The notes beneath the pieces were generated by a model, which was not told the DNA's origin, ran no database searches, and was given only the letters and a program-made list of their open reading frames with translations. From positions 186,001 through 250,000 of the forward strand of contig NW_008806276.1 of assembly GCF_000400465.1 (NCBI RefSeq): 64,000 nucleotides of DNA, read 5' to 3'. How positions within the stretch are numbered: position 1 is the stretch's first letter; each line of letters starts with the position of its first letter. Made by a program: the position numbers and the translations under genes. Shown here in pieces: positions 58,613 to 64,000 of the stretch. Origin of the DNA: Wallemia ichthyophaga EXF-994. Its lineage: Eukaryota > Basidiomycota > Wallemiomycetes > Wallemiales > Wallemiaceae.

Positions 58613-60733
58613 CTATGTACTTTTCTTCTTCTTGTCTTTCTGCTGCTTCTTTTTTATATCCTTCTTCTTGGATTCGAGAAGAGCGTGCTAGAGTTTTGTG
58701 AGTACGCGCTACTATTTCACACAACCCACTTACCTCATCCGTTTGGCGTTTCTGGGAGTGCTTAACTTTGTTGTAGAGCTTGCGCTGCTTAGATCCCATC
58801 ATTAAGTGTGCCATATCGTCATCCTCCTTTTCTTTGCCGCCGGAAGTATTCTGCTGAGGGCAAATGTGTTAGCGGAAAATTTCGGGAATTTCCAAGTGAA
58901 GCTAGTCTCACCTTCTTTGAGGACTTGGAAGACTTCTTGGCCTTCTTGAGTTCAGCTTCGAACACATCATGGGAAATACCGAGCTGTTCTGCTTCAAGTT
59001 CGGCTGCGTCGTGTAATGACTCGTCATTTGGATTCTGAGCAGCAGCAATAAGCGCTTCGGTAGGATATTTACTCTTAGGTGCTTCTTGTGCTTGCTCCTT
59101 CTCTTCTTCGTCTTCTTGCATGTCCTCATCTTGCACGTCCTCATCCTCTTCTCCCTCCTCCTCATCTTCGGCAGCCTCTTTCTCTTCAATCTCCAGACCA
59201 GGTACATAGGCTTCTTCGTCAGCAACTTCGAATGGTGACATATGTGGGGGGAGCGTCTCTCCAGGTGCGTATGGTTCAGTTGGAAGCAATCTCCCGGCAT
59301 TTGCCGAGTCAACGATCCATTGTGGTTGAATGTACGCTCTCTTGAGGTTGAGCTCTTTCAAACGAGCTGGAAGGTGTGGTCTGTCGACGACCATGTGAGT
59401 GATACGAGCATCTGTCTCGTCAGGTACTGGTGAGCCACCACCGAGAGTAGTCATATCCCATCCAACCTGACCACCGAATGAACGGATCACAAACTCTAAA
59501 GTGGGTCTTGTAACCTCCCTTGAGAGATAGAAAGTGTATGGTGCAAAGAGGTTTGCACGTGCGGATTCAAACTTGGAGTTGGCGAGGAGAGTGTTTAGCG
59601 ATTGGCCAATATCAGTTGAGGCTTCAACGTTTTTTGATGGCTGCTCAACGAACTCTTCTGGTGCAGGAAGACCTTGTTGGTCGTCTTGAACATTTTCTTG
59701 TTCTTCAAGTTGATCGTCAGCTGGAGGAGCAGCTGTTTGACCAATTTGATTGATTTGCTTGCGAACATCTTTGGCGCTAACCTTAGCACTCTCAGCGACG
59801 TCATCTTCGCCAGATTTAGTGAGTGCACCTGATGCTTCTCTCAAATTGAAAGCACCAATACCAGCGCCAGTACCATCTTTGTCAATGTCGAGTGGTGGTG
59901 GGTAAACCAAGTTTATATCGTTATATAACTTGTAGAAGACGAAGCCAGTGAGTGTTTGATACAACTCCAAGAAGGTCATCAAGATTCTAAAATCAACATC
60001 TTCTGGAATGTGCTGAGTGAACATGTATGGAACTAACCACCTAATTGGTCTACCTTCCACTTCAGCTTCAAAGTAAACACCTTTGATTGATAAGAAAATT
60101 TTTCTGAGAGACTTTGTACGCATAACGTATAGTTGCCATTGAGCGGATAGTTTAGCGCAATTGTCGATGATGTCAGCAGGGATTCTGCTGTTAGCAGGTA
60201 AGTGGCTAAAGAGCATAATAAGTGAAATAGCATCAGGAAGATCGTTGAGAGTGGATTGGAATGTAGGATAACGCTCCCTAATGATATGATCTAATCTATA
60301 CTCAGGCTTTTGATTGTCCTCAATTGCCTTGGCTTGAACGAGCTCATTGCGGCCAATAAGCTTTGAAATCTTCTTTGCAAAAGACTTGTATTCTCTAAGG
60401 CTGTTGAGCAATGGCTCATGCTGCAAGTAAACGATATCTTTGGTGTAATAGAAAGCCTTTGGAGCTGTTGAGCCTTTATTAGCCTTCTTCTTGTTTCTAG
60501 GTTCTCTAGGAAAGATTCCTGTGGGTTACTTGTGAGCTCATTCTCCAGAATATTAGAGTTATCACCCACCCTTCAAAATACAGAGCCTTCTGAAGTCTGC
60601 GAGTGATATCTGCAATTTCTTAATTGCCTGGTTTTGTTAGAATATTTCAAGCACTTTCAAGTAAACACACTTGGTTTCTGGTCATGTAATTCTTCACGGC
60701 TCCCTTTTCATTCTTCTTTGTTATTCTACCCAT
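58613..60733 (-). CDS. NOP7: Pescadillo homologue, ribosome biogenesis
   Basis: This is a PeBoW-complex subunit needed for pre-60S maturation. Minus-strand exons are 60733-60671, 60627-60570, 60518-58912, 58853-58734 and 58687-58613 (640 aa). The N-terminal pescadillo domain reads KNYMTRNQAIKKLQISLADF, RRLCILKGIFPREPRNKKKA and YYTKDIVYLQHEPLLN. A BRCT domain follows near residues 345-465 (ESARANLFAPYTFYLSREVT, then IVDSANAGRLLP). An acidic region (EEDEEEGEEDEDVQDEDMQE-type) and the conserved basic tail (MMGSKQRKLYNKVKHSQKRQ, then ESKKKDIKKKQQKDKKKK) complete it. The tail is only joined by the last two small exons. Confidence 0.95.
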
Positions 60734-60847
60734 ATTGTACTCCTCGCCGTTGCTATCGAAGAGAGAAGTCGGGGATTTGTTATAAATTTGTGATAAATGA
60801 TTATATTTTACAATTCAGCGTGTACTCATCAAGTATTGTACACTTCC

Positions 60848-61388
60848 TCACGCTTTTTCACGCTTTATTTGGGCATTATTGGTGGCAGGAGACCGGGAAT
60901 TGTCTTGCAACGCTTCAGTTGGTATGTTCCCCTGTACATCAGATAACGCGCCTTTAAGTATGTAAATGTAGTCAGCTTCTTTAGTACCCAGCTTTATATC
61001 CTGTTTTGAGAGGAAAAGTGGTGCGTTGTGGGTATACGCTACAACAACTGTGCATCGTGGGCAACTGAGCCTATGTTGACGCTCACACATGCCATCTTTC
61101 CTGTTTGAAGGGTTTGTCAGTCATTCTTCGCAATCTATTTAATCTTCAGAACCTTTGAAGCATACAAGGCGTCTGCGATATCGCAGAAACCTTGAATTTG
61201 CGCTTTGTTGATTCATTTCCAGCATTATGCGTTATAATCACGCTTCCATCCGTTTTCCGCGTTGGAAGAAGGTCGATGGGCTTATCAACAACGAGCTGTA
61301 TGCGAGTGTTTAGAGTGTTTATTGTCTAATGAGCATCACTACATACGATAAACTCCCCGCAAATACAATAATAGCTCTTTAATTGCAT
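60848..61388 (-). CDS. STEEP1/CXorf56-like protein
   Basis: Minus-strand exons 61388-61347, 61295-61153 and 61100-60848 give 145 aa. The start MQLKSYYCICGEFILVVDKP and the block DLLPTRKTDGSVII match the YYCLCGQMVLVLD..LEKLPMRPRD pattern of the STEEP1 (CXorf56) family, followed by a CxxC pair (RLSCPRCTVVVAY) as in that family's KCAKCGLPLFY. Animal STEEP1 helps STING leave the ER; fungal members have no known role to me. The protein is shorter than animal members and lacks their C-terminal coiled coil. Its start is only 48 bp from that of NOB1 on the other strand. Confidence 0.7.
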
Positions 61389-61436
61389 TTCACAAGTCTT
61401 GGTGGTCGTCTTCCTCCTTCATCAACTAAACTTGGA

Positions 61437-63085
61437 ATGCAGCACAACAAGGAAATTATTGAGGACTCTACCACTTTTCCCGATAAACCAATCAAGCGCT
61501 TAGTCTTGGATGCCGCTCCTTTGCTCACTCAAGCCCCTATTCGTGGAATGGCACAAGAATTCTACACAACTCCTCACGTTATACAGGAATTGAGGGATGA
61601 GAAATCAAAGAAGCATCTAGAAATGCTTGAGATTCAAGGTGTTCATATAAATGTACAACAACCTGATCCAATCAGTTACGCAAAAGGTTCGATTCAATAA
61701 GCTTTTCATTTTCTCATTCGTCTCACTTAAATGCAGTTTCTAGCTTCTCAAAGCTTACTGGTGACTACAGCGTTTTGTCCGGTCCTGATATGGGTATTCT
61801 TGCGCTTACATATGCACTGGAAGTGAAAGAGAATGGTACTGTTAGATTGAGAGACGCACCCGGCAAAGTGGGTTTCCTGGATTCCCGTCGAAATATCTTA
61901 CATGATTATCCTCAGTCAACAGCAAAGAAACCTGTACAAAATCAGATCACAGACCCTAACTCGCCATCAACTTCATCACCAGCAATAGGTGATAAGCTGT
62001 CTGAAAAAATACAAAACGTTACTCTAGATGAGACGCCAAAGGGAAGGCAAGAACAAGATCAGCAGGATCCCCGTGCTCAACAACCTCATCAACAACCCGC
62101 TGAGGAAGAATTCACAACAGTATCAAAGGGTATGTCAATAGCAGCAAAACCACGCCGCAACAAGAACACACAGTCTCAGGATGACTTTGGAAGTATACAG
62201 GTTGATGATAAGAGTGAAGGGGAAGACGAATCAGATGATGAAGATGCAGGTGACTGGATCACACCAGATAACGTAGAAGATCACAAAGCAGTTGATCTCG
62301 GTCACCAGACAATTCAAGAGCAGTCGAAGAAGGATACATCAAAGAAGCCGCCCGTATTCCTAAAAGCGGCATGCATGACAGCTGATTTTGCTATGCAAAA
62401 TGTACTCATACAGATAGGACTCAATCTGGTTGGTACAAATGGACAGAGAATCAAAAGCGCCAAGAGCTGGGTACTCAGATGTCATGCTTGTTTTAAGTAA
62501 GTAATTTCCTACTAAAAACCTGCGTCTCACATTCCCAATAAAGACTCTGCAGAGATCAGTCAAAAAGGTTCTGCCCCGCTTGTGGTAACAGCACTCTTTT
62601 GAGAACGTCAATAACAACATATGCACCTAAATCAGCAGATGCTGCACCTGTAGTTAAGGTACACTTGAAGAAGAACTTCCAGTACAAGAATAGAGGTACC
62701 AAGTACTCTATTCCTGCATCTAGAGTTGGTAGCTCCAAGACTGGCAGTGGACTGCCGTTGATATTGCGAGAGGATGATCCAGATTTCCAAAGATCGGTGC
62801 ACGCCGACCAAGTTGCAAAGCGCAAAGAGGAAAAAGCGCTGATGAGATCTCTCGAAAAGGGAAAAGCAGGCACCAGTGGTTTTACGTGAGTTTATGGACT
62901 TTTCATATGAGTCAAAGATCTGACGTAATTCTAAAAGCGGCCAATGGATGGATCCTGACTGGTTACCAGGATTGCTTGCGCCTGACGCAAATGCTAGGCG
63001 GACGGGAGGTAGAGGCCCTGCTCGCATAGGTCATGGACGGAGGAACCCGAACGAAGTACGCAAGCAGGGCAAGAAAAAGAAGTAG
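61437..63085 (+). CDS. NOB1: Endonuclease Nob1, 18S rRNA 3'-end maturation
   Basis: This PIN-domain nuclease cuts at site D of 20S pre-rRNA in the cytoplasm. Exons 61437-61686, 61737-62496, 62553-62885 and 62938-63085 give 496 aa. The PIN domain has RLVLDAAPLLTQ (first catalytic Asp), EFYTTPHVIQELRDEKSKKH and SFSKLTGDYSVLSGPDMGIL. An acidic linker and DAGDWITPDNVEDHK precede QNVLIQIGLNLVG. The zinc ribbon reads LRCHACFK..KRFCPACGNSTLLR across intron 2. The C-terminus (GHGRRNPNEVRKQGKKKKK-like) is typical. An ATG at 61437 is the first in frame. Confidence 0.95.
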
Positions 63086-63293
63086 AGAAAGAAGATAAGT
63101 GTATTTGAAGATATACAGTGCATTTGTTTATAGATGTAAAAATTTTATAATTGTTAAGATAACGGAAAGTAGGGTTGTAGAATGGATTATAAGGTATGTA
63201 AAGGGCTGGTTATTTCAGAAAACAAGAGTGGCTGAGCTGCTGTAGCCGCTCGAATCCTCAAGACACTTCTTCATCGCCGGCCACCAAGACCCG

Positions 63294-64000
63294 ATGAAGA
63301 TGGAGCCGCCGACATCTATAAACTCACTAGAGCTAGAGTCAAAGCCTGTGGAGGGTACAAGAGGCAGGAAGAAGGGACCACGTCGTACACAATTCTGTGA
63401 GTTGAGCTCCGTTGAGCTCCGAAATGACTCATCAGATACTGATTGATAAAACTTAGCTTGCACCGAAGTGAGTTATTGCGCACGATAAAAGGTTTATCGT
63501 TAAATGACGCCATTTCAGTGCCACAGAAGAAAACAGAAATGCGATCGCAAGTGTGTACTGATATATTTCACCCCCACTTTGACTGATTTCGATATAAGAA
63601 CGCCATGCAGCCACTGCGCCCAGCGGAAAGTGCCGTGCGTGCCTTTCCAACCAGGCCACGATAACGATGTTCATAGTCGTTTGGTTAGAATCGAAGGGCT
63701 CGTCGAGAGTTTGATGCCGCTTCTCCAAACAGATACATCAGGCAGCACCTCAGAACCACCAAGCAAGAGACGCAAGGCGATGAGCACAGCTACTTCGGGT
63801 GATGATGATGACGAGGAGAGGGACGATCTGGCCAACGTCGGTATCGGTCCCGCTGCTTCAGGCACTCTGCTCAATAACGGCAATTGGTATGGCCCATCGA
63901 GCCTGAACGTGTCTGAAATAGCGCATGATCTCGCTGACAAAGTTGGCGGAGACACCACTACAGACTTCAAGAACCCTGCTCATAGTCCAATTGCTGTTGA
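63294..64000 (+). CDS. Zn2Cys6 transcription factor, N-terminal part (runs off window)
   Basis: This fungal binuclear-cluster regulator is cut by the window end. Exons are 63294-63396, 63457-63467, 63519-63550 and 63599 onward. The basic start (TRGRKKGPRRTQF) leads to the cluster CTECHRRKQKCDRKTPCSHC and then AQRKVPC, with six cysteines in C-x2-C-x6-C-x5-C-x2-C-x6-C order. The cluster is assembled from four exons of which two are only 11 and 32 nt. A linker helix follows (HSRLVRIEGLVESLMPLLQ), then a Ser/Asp-rich region. A second in-frame ATG lies at 63300. The target genes are unknown. Confidence 0.82.

Overview
The window is nuclear DNA of a compact fungal genome. The genes are split by very short introns, mostly 43-60 nt, with GTGAGT/GTGGGT-type donors and CAG/TAG acceptors. 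Neighbouring genes often sit 50-200 bp apart, many of them head to head. A class I hydrophobin, a Zn2Cys6 regulator, Mtr-like amino-acid permeases and the many small exons point to a basidiomycete. The compactness, moderate GC and a LEA-like stress protein make a Wallemia-type fungus my best guess, but that is inference. I rebuilt exon structures by hand; in every complete gene except one the exon sum is a multiple of three and the spliced product matches its family.

Layout. 1-3.8 kb: a partial unknown protein, a Rab5-type GTPase, a Yhm2-type mitochondrial carrier and a hydrophobin. 3.9-7.3 kb is an accessory island: a tRNA-Arg(ACG) gene whose halves are in reversed (permuted) order, two opposed relics of a non-LTR retrotransposon RNase H/zinc-finger end, an F-box-like gene between them, and an intron-containing tRNA-Val. 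8.3-20.8 kb: an amino-acid permease, the lariat debranching enzyme DBR1, an intron-containing tRNA-Arg(UCU), glutaryl-CoA dehydrogenase, TCTP, UTP15, CTNNBL1-like protein and VMA21. 20.9-35.7 kb: a large serine-rich protein, a second near-identical tRNA-Arg(UCU) inside an inverted duplication, RRP36, RNA14, a poly-Asn protein, a Nas6-like ankyrin protein, a CBM48 protein with LEA-like 11-mer repeats and a HAD-family protein. 35.7-51.1 kb: aspartate-semialdehyde dehydrogenase head to head with SAM synthetase, a carboxypeptidase S-like peptidase, a 2 kb gene-poor stretch with relics, a GPI-type aspartic protease, SRP54, P5C dehydrogenase, calcineurin B and MSS1. 51.1-64 kb: RPL1, SPB1, the AP-3 mu subunit (with an apparent one-base frameshift), MTG1, a small unknown gene, pescadillo/NOP7, a STEEP1-like gene, NOB1 and the start of a Zn2Cys6 regulator.

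Much of the window serves ribosome and RNA production: UTP15, RRP36, SPB1, NOP7, NOB1 and RPL1 (ribosome); RNA14, DBR1 and CTNNBL1 (mRNA); MSS1 and MTG1 (mitochondrial translation). The most unusual element is the permuted tRNA-Arg(ACG) at 3968-4044. Its 3' half precedes its 5' half on the minus strand. The acceptor stem and the anticodon stem each form only when the two halves are joined in the reverse order.
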